DNA of 20,819 bases from a virus, in the IMG/VR virus record IMGVR_UViG_3300037264_001027, positions 1 through 20,819 of that record; one strand, given 5' to 3'. Under the pieces are notes generated by a model. That model worked only from the letters and a program-made list of their open reading frames with translations. It had not been told where the DNA came from and did not search any database. The position numbers and the translations under genes were made by a program. This document shows positions 13,231 to 20,819 of this stretch, piece after piece (position 1 is the stretch's first letter; the number at the start of each line of letters is the position of its first letter).

Positions 13231-14689
13231 GGTATTTACCAGTGGACAAAATAATGTAAACTTTAAACATGGTATGTCAAACTCCCCAGAGTTCAAATGC
13301 TGGAGTAGTGTACGTGAAAGATGTTTAAATAGTAGGCATAAATCATATAAACATTACGGTGGAAGAGGCATAAAAATATGCGAAAGATGGCTAGATTTTA
13401 GAAATTTCTATAAAGATATGGGACCTAGACTTCTCGGTACCAGCCTAGACAGAACTGATGTAAATGGGGATTATGAGCCTATAAATTGTAGGTGGGCAAC
13501 GTCTATAGAACAAGGAAATAACAGAAGAGATTCTTACCATGTAAGATTTACCGATAAGGATCTACTTAACATTATAGAACTATATAAACACAATAAACTA
13601 ACAACAGAAAAATTAGGAAAAAAGTTTAATCTAAACCATATGTTTATAGGAGGATTAATCCGGGGCTATGAATTAAAATCAGGATTCCCTGTCAGCTTAG
13701 GGTTTGAAAATATTTCTTTGGTTCCACAAAAAAATGTGTGCTCCTCCAGATTAGATGCCAATACTCAATCCGAAGTTTTTAGAGAGTTTTATCTAGATAG
13801 TCCTATCCTATCCGCCAATATGTCTTCTGTTAGCAACTCCAAGTTCTGTATACTGATGAGTAAACTCGGGGCTATGGGCATTTTGCATAGGGCCGCAGAA
13901 GAAGACATCTTGATAGAGGAGACAAAAACTATAGCCAAAGAATGCGGTGATGTTGCCGTATCTATCGGTCTAGGACAGAATGACCTTTTTCAAGATTTAG
14001 TCAATGCAGGGGCAAATATAATCTTTATTGATATAGCTAACGGATATTCTGATGAGGCTATCGAATTTTGTAGATTTATAAAGAGGTTCAAAAAAGATTT
14101 AAAGGTTATATTAGGTAATACTACACATGTCGGACTTATGTACGAGGCCGATAAATACTGTGACGGTATAAAGATCGGAATATCGCAGGGATTTGCCTGT
14201 GAGACAGCTAACACTGCTGGCTTTACCGAAAAACAATTTTCTGCTGTTCTTAAGTTCAAGGAAGCCTCAAAACGATTAGGACTTCCTGTTATTAGCGACG
14301 GAGGCATAAGAGAACCTGCTGATTTCGTCAAGGCCCTCGCAGGGGGTGCAAATTCTGTCATGGCTGGGATGATCTTCGCCCGCTGTCCTGAAAGTGCAGC
14401 AGAGACGATCCTAGTTGATGGGATCCCCAAAAAGATATATGCGGGTATGGCTTCTAGATACGTTCAGAACACATGGAAAGGTGGTATCAAAGCGGGAACT
14501 TGTCCAGAAGGAAAGGTTACTTATTTATCTATTGGAGAGCCTGTTTCTAGCCTTGTAGAGCGCTATACAGGAGCCCTACGCTCAGGGATAACTTACGGTG
14601 GAGCCCGCAATATAGCCGAGCTACAGCGGAAGGCTGAGTTCGTAGAGGTAACTAGATCCTACCATGATGAGATGGCGGTACGGAAATGA
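13223..14689 (+). CDS. HNH endonuclease domain fused to IMP dehydrogenase/GMP reductase
   Basis: 488 residues from ATG 13223. The N-terminal 100 residues are a phage HNH-type domain: HGMSNSPEFKCWSSV, YGGRGIKICERW, GTSLDRTDVNGDYEPINCRWA, ending QGNNRR. A helix-turn-helix follows (FTDKDLLNIIELYKHNKL...FIGGLIRGY), the usual end of such proteins. Without a stop the frame continues into SLGFENISLVPQ, SANMSSV, GAMGILHR, IGISQGFACETANTAG (catalytic-loop Cys), SDGGIREPADFVKALAGGANSVMAG and GMASRY: a (beta/alpha)8 IMPDH/GMPR core without CBS domains. This enzyme interconverts guanine- and inosine-type nucleotides. Lack of CBS and the size of about 325 residues favour GMP reductase or a minimal IMPDH. 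Whether the fusion itself is the product is open. Confidence 0.78.
   Translation: MGKVFTSGQNNVNFKHGMSNSPEFKCWSSVRERCLNSRHKSYKHYGGRGIKICERWLDFRNFYKDMGPRLLGTSLDRTDVNGDYEPINCRWATSIEQGNNRRDSYHVRFTDKDLLNIIELYKHNKLTTEKLGKKFNLNHMFIGGLIRGYELKSGFPVSLGFENISLVPQKNVCSSRLDANTQSEVFREFYLDSPILSANMSSVSNSKFCILMSKLGAMGILHRAAEEDILIEETKTIAKECGDVAVSIGLGQNDLFQDLVNAGANIIFIDIANGYSDEAIEFCRFIKRFKKDLKVILGNTTHVGLMYEADKYCDGIKIGISQGFACETANTAGFTEKQFSAVLKFKEASKRLGLPVISDGGIREPADFVKALAGGANSVMAGMIFARCPESAAETILVDGIPKKIYAGMASRYVQNTWKGGIKAGTCPEGKVTYLSIGEPVSSLVERYTGALRSGITYGGARNIAELQRKAEFVEVTRSYHDEMAVRK
13228..13702 (+). mobile_element. HNH-HTH insertion splitting the IMPDH/GMPR gene
   Basis: 475 bases separate the orphan start (ending GAT GGG at 13227) from the body of the enzyme (resuming at TTT 13703 after a second GGG at 13700-13702). 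475 is not a multiple of three, which explains the frame change. The segment is almost wholly occupied by the HNH-HTH reading frame, leaving little room for a standard group I intron core. The simplest reading is insertion by a homing endonuclease followed by in-frame fusion. Confidence 0.5.
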
Positions 14690-14835
14690 AAATCCATAAG
14701 ATTAGTCACTTGGAACCTCCTTTTGACGTTCCTGTTACTATTTGTGGCTTATTACTAGTTAGTATGAGTGCAAGTTTTCATAGACTGTGGAATAAAGTAA
14801 CTTGTACTAAGTGCCTGAAGAAGAGAAGGAAATGA
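14686..14835 (+). CDS. small CxxC protein, 49 aa
   Basis: ATG overlaps the preceding stop (ATGA) and its own stop overlaps the next ATG (ATGA at 14832), so it sits in a coupled chain. The product has a hydrophobic middle (VTICGLLLVSM) and ends VTCTKCLKKRRK, a CxxC zinc half-site with a basic tail, typical of small phage proteins of unknown function. A DNA- or RNA-contact role is possible but not shown. Confidence 0.55.
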   Translation: MKIHKISHLEPPFDVPVTICGLLLVSMSASFHRLWNKVTCTKCLKKRRK

Positions 14836-15023
14836 GTGCTAAGACCTTTTTCGAAGGTATCAATGAAACTATCAATGCCGCGATTAAGAAACATCAGGAC
14901 GATGTTGAATTGGAATATGGTATATTCCACAGTATGACTTGTCCGGGTTGCGACGAATGCCGGAAGAGAGCAGAAGAAGCAACGAAGTACTGCAATGAGT
15001 GCGGCAGACAGTATGATGATTAG
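14832..15023 (+). CDS. small zinc-ribbon protein, 63 aa
   Basis: The start is set at ATG 14832 because of the ATGA overlap with the previous gene; a GTG at 14811 in frame is less likely. The product has an acidic helical first half (FFEGINETINAAIKKHQDDVELEY), then CPGCDEC and CNECG, a four-to-five-Cys zinc-ribbon arrangement. The family is not recognised. The end overlaps the HAD gene by about ten bases. Confidence 0.6.
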   Translation: MSAKTFFEGINETINAAIKKHQDDVELEYGIFHSMTCPGCDECRKRAEEATKYCNECGRQYDD

Positions 15024-15624
15024 AGCGATATTGTTCGACCTGGACGGCGTGCTGGTCGATGCGACTGAAATTCACTACAAGTCCCTTAATCGCGCCCTTA
15101 AGGATACGTGTGGGTTTGAAATAGACAAGGCGGAGCACGATCTAAAGTTCAATGGTCTTCCTACCAAGACTAAGCTTACCCTTCTAGCTAAACAGAAACG
15201 AGTATTAGATAATCAGATAGATAAAATCTACCAATTGAAACAAAAATACACTGAAAACGAAATAGATATGGCAGCTTTATTTAGTCAAGCTAAGTGTGAT
15301 ATGATATCTTATCTGTGGAGTCGTATTAAATTGGGGGTAGTAACTAACTGTAGTAGAGGCACCGCCATCAAGATGTTACATAAGGCTATTCTATCCCCAG
15401 ATAAATTTGGTACCATTGTAACAAATGAGGATGTTAGGTTTCCCAAACCACACGCAGAGGGTTACGTGAAAGCTATGATAGATCTTAGAGTCTATCCAGA
15501 ATCGGTCCTTATTCTTGAGGACAACGAGAATGGAATCGTAGCTGCGCATGCTACGGGCGCGAACGTGGTAAAAGTGGACGACGTATTAGATGTAACATTG
15601 GAATTCGTTAAGAGATACTTATAG
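15013..15624 (+). CDS. HAD-superfamily phosphatase, 203 aa
   Basis: Starts at 15013 or 15016 (MMIRAILFDLDGVLVD), overlapping the previous gene; the in-frame ATG at 14995 would add a tail not typical of the family. Motif I is DLDGVLVD (nucleophile Asp and acid/base Asp), motif II VVTNCS, motif III the Lys in RFPKPHAEGY, motif IV ILEDNENGIVAA. A helical cap lies between motifs I and II (subfamily I, phosphoglycolate phosphatase/beta-phosphoglucomutase-like). It removes phosphate from a small molecule, plausibly a sugar phosphate given the glycosyltransferases around it; nucleotide phosphates are the alternative. The last base of its TAG is the first base of the next GTG. Confidence 0.82.
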   Translation: MMIRAILFDLDGVLVDATEIHYKSLNRALKDTCGFEIDKAEHDLKFNGLPTKTKLTLLAKQKRVLDNQIDKIYQLKQKYTENEIDMAALFSQAKCDMISYLWSRIKLGVVTNCSRGTAIKMLHKAILSPDKFGTIVTNEDVRFPKPHAEGYVKAMIDLRVYPESVLILEDNENGIVAAHATGANVVKVDDVLDVTLEFVKRYL

Positions 15625-16376
15625 TGAAAACTAATAAGCTTGTACCTACCATATTGGTTAAGAATGAGAGTTATTGGCTCCCGTATGTCCTTGAGAGTCT
15701 ACGGGGTCATTTTTCGCGTTATGTTATTTATGACGTTGGTAGCACTGACGGGTCTAGAGAGATTATAGATAGCTTCATTCAGACAGAGAAAGCCAACGCT
15801 GATTTCTTTGTCAGGTTACTACCAGATTGCCCCCCCATTGTTCAGGGGGCCTTCCGTAACTCAATGATGGCAGAAGCTAGATCCGAATGGACCTGTATGG
15901 TGGACGGGGACGAGATTTACTCTGGCGCTTCTATAGAATTAATAAAAAGCAGTATTGATGTTCTACAGGCATATCATGAGAAGGAAGGGCTTCTGTATGG
16001 TATGGTTCCCAGAGTTGAAGTTCAAGGAGACTTAAAGACAGCTTATGGCGTAGGGGAAAAAATTCCCCACCATCGACTCTATCACTGTACTGCTATATTC
16101 GGTGGATCGCATCCAGGCGAATACCAGGTCTATGAGGGCAGAGGAAAGAATCAAATGTGGCTTCCGAAGGAAGCTGTTTGTTGGCACTTCCATGGAGCCT
16201 TAAGGTCACCTAAAGATTCTGAGACTCATGGTAGGCTAGATCGGAAGAATAAACCTACATATCTTAGAGGCACTAAAAGTGATATAGATTTATTCAAAGA
16301 ACTCCCCATATTGCGTACTAAGTTAGGCTTTACGCCCAACCCCGTACTAGTAGCAATGCAGGAAGAACAGAAATGA
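15624..16376 (+). CDS. GT2-family glycosyltransferase, 250 aa
   Basis: GTG start sharing a base with the preceding TAG. GT-A motifs: TILVKNESYWLPYVLESL (strand and helix 1; the VKNE pattern is typical of GT2 proteins of the lipooligosaccharide type), YDVGSTDGSREI, then CMVDGDEIY carrying the D-x-D metal site. HHRLYHC, GGSHPGEY and CWHFHGALRSP form the C-terminal part. It transfers a sugar in the cytoplasm; acceptor unknown. With the HAD phosphatase it forms a two-gene pair at the end of the + strand block. Confidence 0.8.
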   Translation: MKTNKLVPTILVKNESYWLPYVLESLRGHFSRYVIYDVGSTDGSREIIDSFIQTEKANADFFVRLLPDCPPIVQGAFRNSMMAEARSEWTCMVDGDEIYSGASIELIKSSIDVLQAYHEKEGLLYGMVPRVEVQGDLKTAYGVGEKIPHHRLYHCTAIFGGSHPGEYQVYEGRGKNQMWLPKEAVCWHFHGALRSPKDSETHGRLDRKNKPTYLRGTKSDIDLFKELPILRTKLGFTPNPVLVAMQEEQK

Positions 16377-16528
16377 ACCAGTTAATCCGCTGTAGGTGCG
16401 GGGTATGGACGACGTTCGGATTAGCCTGTACTAGCTGCAAATCTACAGGTGTACCCTATTCTGACTCTGAAGATACTGAAGAGATCGTTGAGCCTGTAGT
16501 AGAAGAAGAGGATGAAGAAGAGGACTAG
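16373..16528 (+). CDS. small zinc-ribbon protein with acidic tail, 51 aa
   Basis: ATG overlaps the preceding stop (ATGA). The product has CRC...CTSC (C7, C9, C19, C22), a small zinc site, followed by a long acidic end (SEDTEEIVEPVVEEEDEEED). It is the last + strand gene; its TAG overlaps the TAG of the opposite-strand gene within CTAG. Acidic tails of this kind occur in DNA mimics and in proteins that dock to basic partners, but no function can be assigned. Confidence 0.6.
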   Translation: MNQLIRCRCGVWTTFGLACTSCKSTGVPYSDSEDTEEIVEPVVEEEDEEED

Positions 16529-16794
16529 TTAGTCCGGCAGTTACTTTTTATCCAAACGTCCACATTATCAAGCAATCTTAATACTCCTAGTACTTTTCCA
16601 CCTGCAACCTCCCGTTCTGGACTGAACGGGACGGTGCTATCGAATTCCTTGTTAAGTTTCTCGAACTCAACTCTAGCCAGCCTTTCTGTCTCTACCGCAT
16701 GATCACAAGTTAATGGAGGAGGGTTATTCTGTGCTAAGACCGTAGCGCTACCGAGCAACGTACAAGATACCAATATCAATATATACTTTTTCAT
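16525..16794 (-). CDS. small secreted protein, 89 aa
   Basis: The N-terminus MKKYILILVSCTLLGSATVLAQ is a clear Sec signal peptide (KK, hydrophobic core, VLA before Gln as a signal peptidase I site). LVSC at residues 8-11 resembles a lipobox but lies too near the start to be convincing. The mature part has two Cys (LTCDHA and SNC), which could form a disulfide in the periplasm, and an alpha-helical, charged middle. It follows the 1097-residue protein on the - strand with a TAATG overlap. A lysis or superinfection role is possible; nothing specific can be said. Confidence 0.68.
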   Translation of the reverse strand: MKKYILILVSCTLLGSATVLAQNNPPPLTCDHAVETERLARVEFEKLNKEFDSTVPFSPEREVAGGKVLGVLRLLDNVDVWIKSNCRTN

Positions 16795-19700
16795 TATTTA
16801 ACCTCAAAGGCGGACCCAAGGGAGGCACCGCCAGCTTCAGACCCTATACTAAATGCCTTCCCTGTTAGGGGATTACTGGATCCACTGTTACTAGTAAATC
16901 CTCTGGCTGCTGCTTCAGATCGTAGAACTGCTAGTCTTGATCTGGCTGCGTTACTACGAGTTATAGCAGAATCATTCCCGGCTTGAGAAATCATCAAATC
17001 TATTTGTTCTTTAGAGTAGTCTTTTAATTGAGGGTGCTTATCAAGTCCCTTCTGATGTCTTTTTAGCCACTCTGAAAACTTCTGTTGAGCGATAGCAGGA
17101 TCTTTCCACTGCTGTATGAATGTTTCTTGAACTTGAGTGGATACTTCCGCTGCTCTTTCCCAATCTCCACTCTTAACATAAGCACCCCATTTTTTAGATA
17201 GGCTACCTCTATAGGATTCAATCCCTCGCTGTTGGAGTGATTGGTTAGCTAAATATTGTTCACCGGAAGCAGGATAAAACTTACCTGGCATACCTATATT
17301 ATTTAGAACGAAGTCGAACATAGTATCACCCGGCTTGCCAGTGGCTGGATTGATTGCCTGTCCAAATTCCTGTCTTAGTCTATACGTAGGATCAGGAGCA
17401 GTAGGATTAGATAGGTACTTACCTACTAGAGGTGGAGTTATTGTATTAATTAGGCTCATAGCCATTGCTCCTGCTAGTTGAGCAGGATTAGAGGGGTCGT
17501 GGGGCATGTCATTACCGAAGGCGTCCTTTCCGGTGAATGCATGCATTAGACCCTGTAGAATCGGTATGGGCTGACCTAAACCAGCAGGGATCTTCTGAGC
17601 CATAGGCGCCTCTGGAGCGTAAGACTGAGGCAGGAATGAAGCTTGAGGCAGCCAGTCTAGAACCATTGCTCTTATATCATCGTTCCTATCCCGGAAAGGG
17701 GTTATTACCGTATTAGGCTTTTGTGCCCACGTAGGCAGATTCCTTATTGTATCCTTTATTCCCTCAGCGCTCTGCTCCATCCAAGGATACATCATTGATT
17801 GGAGGAATTCGGCCCCGTGTAGGTACATCGCCATACGTAATGGATAATCAGTTACATTATTCTTAACTATTCTTGCAGTCTCTACAGGAAATGAGAGCCA
17901 GGGGTATATTACTCTTCTTGCTCCTTTAACTATAGGTGATACTGTATGATAGATAGGAAATCTTCGAGCTACTTCCATCACTGCTCCAGCCCCGGAAAGT
18001 CCTCTTTGACGAAGATTCAGAAAATAGGCTAACTTAAACGCTGAGTCTACAGTAGTGTAAGCATCTGAAGCGTTCTCTATGGATATGGGCCCTATCCTAG
18101 CCTTAGCTGCTCTCTGTGTCCACTCTAGAAGCCCCTTCATGAATACCTGAGTATCACTTGTTGCATCCAGTAATCTCTTCATAGAGCCCAATCCTTCGGT
18201 CTCGCCAAAAGTGGACTCATCCATAAGCTCAGACAATACTCCCGATTGGAATTCTTCTGCAATATCTATATCTGCGCCACCAACATGTGATTTTATTTTT
18301 CCTAGATCTCCTAATTCTCCAACTCCCTTTCTAGCCTTTTGCTTCTTCCACGCAGCATTGAAAGAGGTTTTGATTAGGTTGAAACTCTCCCTGCTAAAGG
18401 GGTTCATTCCGGCCCAAGCCATGTTTATTACATTACCAGCAATATTTTGGAGTTGGGTTGGAAGGTTGAGCGCTGTTTTGGCTGTTTTGTGCATCGCCAT
18501 CTGCCAGTCAATAAGGTTAGCCATACCTTTCAACATGCCTGGTTGACCTACCTCAACATTAGTTAACTCTTTAAATATCTCCCCTCTAATAAAGCCTAAT
18601 GGCTCTTGATGTTCTTTGCCTAACTTCTTCCCAACCATTCTTCGAACTATATGAGCATTAGGTAGATGCTCTAGGTTCATCCATTCCCGTCTAGCGCTTG
18701 GGGCCATATCATTGAATTCATCAAGAGTCTTAGTCAGAGTAGGATTAAGAGCCATATCCCTTATGTACCGGAAGTTTTCAAATAGTAGGTGCTGTTGTAA
18801 TAGATTCTTTACTGTTAAATCTGAAGTGCTAATGTCTACTATCTCATTAGTCTTTATAAGTGCTGCTTTAGCTTCTTCTGTCGCTCCCTTCTTAACTAGA
18901 CCTAGAATAGGTGCGTCCTCTGCTCTATGCAGTAGCTTAGCCGCCTCAGTTATCTTGTTATCCTTTAGTAGGTCTAGGGCTTCCGTTCTATCAATCATTC
19001 TATCTGCTTCGCCTAGCCCTGTCTTTCTCTTAAGCAAGTGAACGCTTTCGGTTCTTGGTATGCCGACAAGCTTTACTTTATTGTCCTTCCCACGAATAAC
19101 TGACGTTAAAGAAATATCTGTTCCTTCGTGTCGGACTGGAGTGCCCCTCCTAACCAGAGAGAACCACACATCCCCTGCTTTAGCTCTCTCTTCTGTAGTT
19201 GTGAATCCTTCAGACTCCATATTATCCATTAGCTTTCGACCTTGAGACTTCATTCTAATAGCCCATGGTCTATACTCAGCAGGAATCTTACTCAAAGCGT
19301 TTTCATCTTTATAATAACGGGTCACAGCAGGGCCCATACTTTCAGGAGGCAAATCTTCAAGATGTTTATTTATCTCCGCCCCTTTAATTACTGATTGCAT
19401 CCTGTTATAATGCTCAGCTCTAGCATTGAGCGGCTTGCTGGGGTCCATAATATCTAGATATTGATTAGCCCAACGTTTATTGAAAGAATGATGAGCTTTT
19501 TCCATCAGGCTGGCTGTTCCGCCTAATACCTTTTGTTCCAACTCTTTTCGTCTTATAGATGGATAGGCATTTATCCGAATTAGTTCTTGTTCTTTCTTAG
19601 AAAGTTGACTTAGTTCAAGCCCCTTATCAACGAATGGCTTTAGCTCGAAATCCGGTATACCGGCAAGTTTTGTTGCGCGTAAGCTCTTATGAAGAGCCCC

Positions 19701-20087
19701 TAAAGCTGGAAGCATGTCCATAGCTAAAGTAACCCCAGTCCTAACCGGGTGTTCCGACCATGCATCCTTGAATGTCTCCAGTTGCCACTTGAAGCCCTCC
19801 TCATCTAAGGACACTCCCACGGCTGACATTTCGGTGCCTAAGAGAAGATTAGGTAAATCTACAAAGACATTCTTTCGTTCTTCTATTGGAGGTAGGAAAT
19901 CTGATCTGGTAAACTGTTGGGATTGAGATCGTTGATACTGTTCGGTCATACTCCGTGTCGCAGCAGCAATCTGATCCTCCCCTGACTGTATTATCCCAGC
20001 GGCAGGCTTTTCCCCAGGCGGCACGGCCCCTGGACCCGAGGTAGGGGCTAGTAGTCTGGCTAGAATAGTATTTTTAGGCTCTGCCAT
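16794..20087 (-). CDS. large probable internal/ejected virion protein, 1097 aa
   Basis: A very long protein without signal peptide. The first 60 residues are low-complexity (Pro/Gly, then Gln/Ser-rich). Long helical, charged segments follow. The centre (about 520-580, KTALNLPTQLQNIAGNVINMAW) and 690-765 (FLNLRQRGLSGAGAVMEVARRFP, IYPWLSFPVETARIVKNN) resemble the C-terminal LPD-type segments of phage large polyvalent proteins, which are thought to enter the cell with the DNA. After about 800 it is Pro-rich and then helical, ending in a Gly/Ser tail. No catalytic motif is evident. Its partner gene lies three bases upstream. The assignment rests on overall style and remembered family features, not on a search. 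Confidence 0.6.
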   Translation of the reverse strand: MAEPKNTILARLLAPTSGPGAVPPGEKPAAGIIQSGEDQIAAATRSMTEQYQRSQSQQFTRSDFLPPIEERKNVFVDLPNLLLGTEMSAVGVSLDEEGFKWQLETFKDAWSEHPVRTGVTLAMDMLPALGALHKSLRATKLAGIPDFELKPFVDKGLELSQLSKKEQELIRINAYPSIRRKELEQKVLGGTASLMEKAHHSFNKRWANQYLDIMDPSKPLNARAEHYNRMQSVIKGAEINKHLEDLPPESMGPAVTRYYKDENALSKIPAEYRPWAIRMKSQGRKLMDNMESEGFTTTEERAKAGDVWFSLVRRGTPVRHEGTDISLTSVIRGKDNKVKLVGIPRTESVHLLKRKTGLGEADRMIDRTEALDLLKDNKITEAAKLLHRAEDAPILGLVKKGATEEAKAALIKTNEIVDISTSDLTVKNLLQQHLLFENFRYIRDMALNPTLTKTLDEFNDMAPSARREWMNLEHLPNAHIVRRMVGKKLGKEHQEPLGFIRGEIFKELTNVEVGQPGMLKGMANLIDWQMAMHKTAKTALNLPTQLQNIAGNVINMAWAGMNPFSRESFNLIKTSFNAAWKKQKARKGVGELGDLGKIKSHVGGADIDIAEEFQSGVLSELMDESTFGETEGLGSMKRLLDATSDTQVFMKGLLEWTQRAAKARIGPISIENASDAYTTVDSAFKLAYFLNLRQRGLSGAGAVMEVARRFPIYHTVSPIVKGARRVIYPWLSFPVETARIVKNNVTDYPLRMAMYLHGAEFLQSMMYPWMEQSAEGIKDTIRNLPTWAQKPNTVITPFRDRNDDIRAMVLDWLPQASFLPQSYAPEAPMAQKIPAGLGQPIPILQGLMHAFTGKDAFGNDMPHDPSNPAQLAGAMAMSLINTITPPLVGKYLSNPTAPDPTYRLRQEFGQAINPATGKPGDTMFDFVLNNIGMPGKFYPASGEQYLANQSLQQRGIESYRGSLSKKWGAYVKSGDWERAAEVSTQVQETFIQQWKDPAIAQQKFSEWLKRHQKGLDKHPQLKDYSKEQIDLMISQAGNDSAITRSNAARSRLAVLRSEAAARGFTSNSGSSNPLTGKAFSIGSEAGGASLGSAFEVK

Positions 20088-20090
20088 TTA

Positions 20091-20819
20091 CTATTTCTTT
20101 TTCTTTGGCTTTAGTCCGGTAAACTCTCCAGGCTTACCCTCCCAGGTTACAATAGTAGACTTGCCTGTTCTGGTATTTCTAATTATCATGTCCCCATCAG
20201 AATTTGGCCCAACTGGCTCCCATTCTGCTGTGGCCATTTCTGACCCCATCCATTGGCTCTGGGCTGAGTAATACTTATTTTGTTTCAGTCTATCTAGATC
20301 CATTACTTTCACAACTTTTAGATTTAATAGGGCTGGAGTTGGTCTAGCAGGGGCTTTCTTACCTTCTGGTAAAACTGGCCCTTTTACTCCTTGTTGTGTT
20401 GGAGTTATAGCTGCAGGTTCGAATACCTTCTCTCCGAAGAGCCCACCTACAGTTTCGCCTACTACCTTCTTTAGGCTCTCTGGTATTAGACCTGGGAAGT
20501 ATCCGGTATCTGGTTTTTTAGGAGCACCTGGAATCTGTAATGCTCTGGCAAGATGAGGCCCGTACTTACTAGTTATCAGATTCCCTAGACTTCTAGCTCT
20601 CTGTCGGGAGGATCTGGTCTCATCATCAAGCATATTATCAGGTATATTTTCTCCACCTATCATCGAATTGACATGTTCGCCAACCTTATTCCGTAACCAT
20701 TGATCGTATTCTTTGTAGTTCGTGAAGGGCTCCTGAGTATTCGGATTACCTTTTTCGTTACGTATTGCATTGAATATTTCTTTAATGGGCCCTGGAGCGA
20801 GCGTATCCATATCATTAGG
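20091..20819 (-). CDS. hypothetical virion-associated protein, 239 aa or longer
   Basis: The ATG at 20810 gives MDTLAPGPIKEIFNAIRNEKGNPNTQEPFTNYKEYDQW. The frame is still open to the window edge (three more codons), so a start further upstream cannot be excluded. The product has a helical first third, a Pro/Ala-rich linker (FEPAAITPTQQGVKGPVLPEGKKAPARPTPA), a beta-rich segment (AEWEPVGPNSDGDMIIRNTRTGKSTIVTWEG) and a Lys-rich end. The family is not recognised. It stops three bases before the 1097-residue protein on the same strand, so the two are almost certainly cotranscribed and probably belong to the virion set. Confidence 0.6.
   Translation of the reverse strand, partial: PNDMDTLAPGPIKEIFNAIRNEKGNPNTQEPFTNYKEYDQWLRNKVGEHVNSMIGGENIPDNMLDDETRSSRQRARSLGNLITSKYGPHLARALQIPGAPKKPDTGYFPGLIPESLKKVVGETVGGLFGEKVFEPAAITPTQQGVKGPVLPEGKKAPARPTPALLNLKVVKVMDLDRLKQNKYYSAQSQWMGSEMATAEWEPVGPNSDGDMIIRNTRTGKSTIVTWEGKPGEFTGLKPKKKK

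Noticed and set aside
13648-13653. AGGAGG, a perfect Shine-Dalgarno sequence inside the HNH fusion gene, as a start signal for the enzyme part
   Set aside because: No ATG, GTG or TTG lies in the right frame at a usable distance; the bases encode I-G-G in the helix-turn-helix.
13198-13702. Group I intron encoding the HNH protein
   Set aside because: The HNH-HTH frame fills nearly all of the 475 bases, leaving no room for a normal catalytic core, and no clear splice-site pattern (T before, G at the end with correct frame and length) could be fixed. Kept only as an alternative.
18211-19926. Several + strand open frames opposite the 1097-residue gene
   Set aside because: They are scattered, lack start signals and overlap a long, compositionally consistent - strand gene.

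Overview
The window looks like part of a large tailed double-stranded DNA phage genome, from a metagenome or an unfamiliar lineage. It shows dense gene packing with start/stop overlaps (mostly ATGA), phage-type nucleotide-metabolism genes, several homing-type nuclease domains, and a large virion-type protein. No rRNA, tRNA, CRISPR array or plasmid/chromosome housekeeping block is visible. The host cannot be named. A short secreted protein with a Sec signal peptide and the B12-dependent ribonucleotide reductase fit a bacterial host that makes or imports cobalamin.

Layout. From 1 to about 16.5 kb nearly everything is on the + strand. (i) 1-2.1 kb: the 3' part of a ClpP-like serine protease, a small membrane protein, a PD-(D/E)XK nuclease, a calcineurin-like phosphoesterase and a small Cys protein. 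(ii) 2.1-6.8 kb: a NodB-type polysaccharide deacetylase, an endonuclease VII-like HNH protein, then a DNA-precursor set: compact class II ribonucleotide reductase (nrdJ), flavin-dependent thymidylate synthase (thyX), a shortened UDP-sugar dehydrogenase and a deoxynucleoside monophosphate kinase. (iii) 6.8-16.4 kb: a glycan/nucleotide island with a giant GT2-GT4-GT4 glycosyltransferase interrupted by an intein, a GT2, two tandem genes made of a four-residue QLxx repeat, a CgeB-like glycosyltransferase, an HNH domain fused in frame to an IMP dehydrogenase/GMP reductase, a HAD phosphatase, another GT2, and three small zinc-ribbon proteins. (iv) 16.5-20.8 kb, - strand: a small exported protein, a 1097-residue probable ejected or internal virion protein and an upstream partner. 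The two strands converge on a single shared CTAG with no room for a terminator.

How it fits together. NrdJ makes dNDPs or dNTPs, ThyX makes dTMP, the dNMP kinase phosphorylates dNMPs, and the IMPDH/GMPR-like enzyme adjusts the purine pool; this is a phage DNA-precursor supply. The dehydrogenase (nucleotide-sugar uronates), deacetylase, HAD phosphatase and at least four glycosyltransferase proteins suggest that the phage builds or remodels a glycan, on its virion or on the host surface; the acceptor cannot be read from sequence.

Most unusual points: a probable class 3 intein (W-C-T triplet, non-nucleophilic first residue, penultimate Lys instead of His) at the most conserved motif of a GT2 domain; an HNH insertion that separates the ten-codon start of an IMPDH/GMPR gene from its body, with GGG codons on both sides; and the tandem pair of QLxx tetrapeptide-repeat genes.
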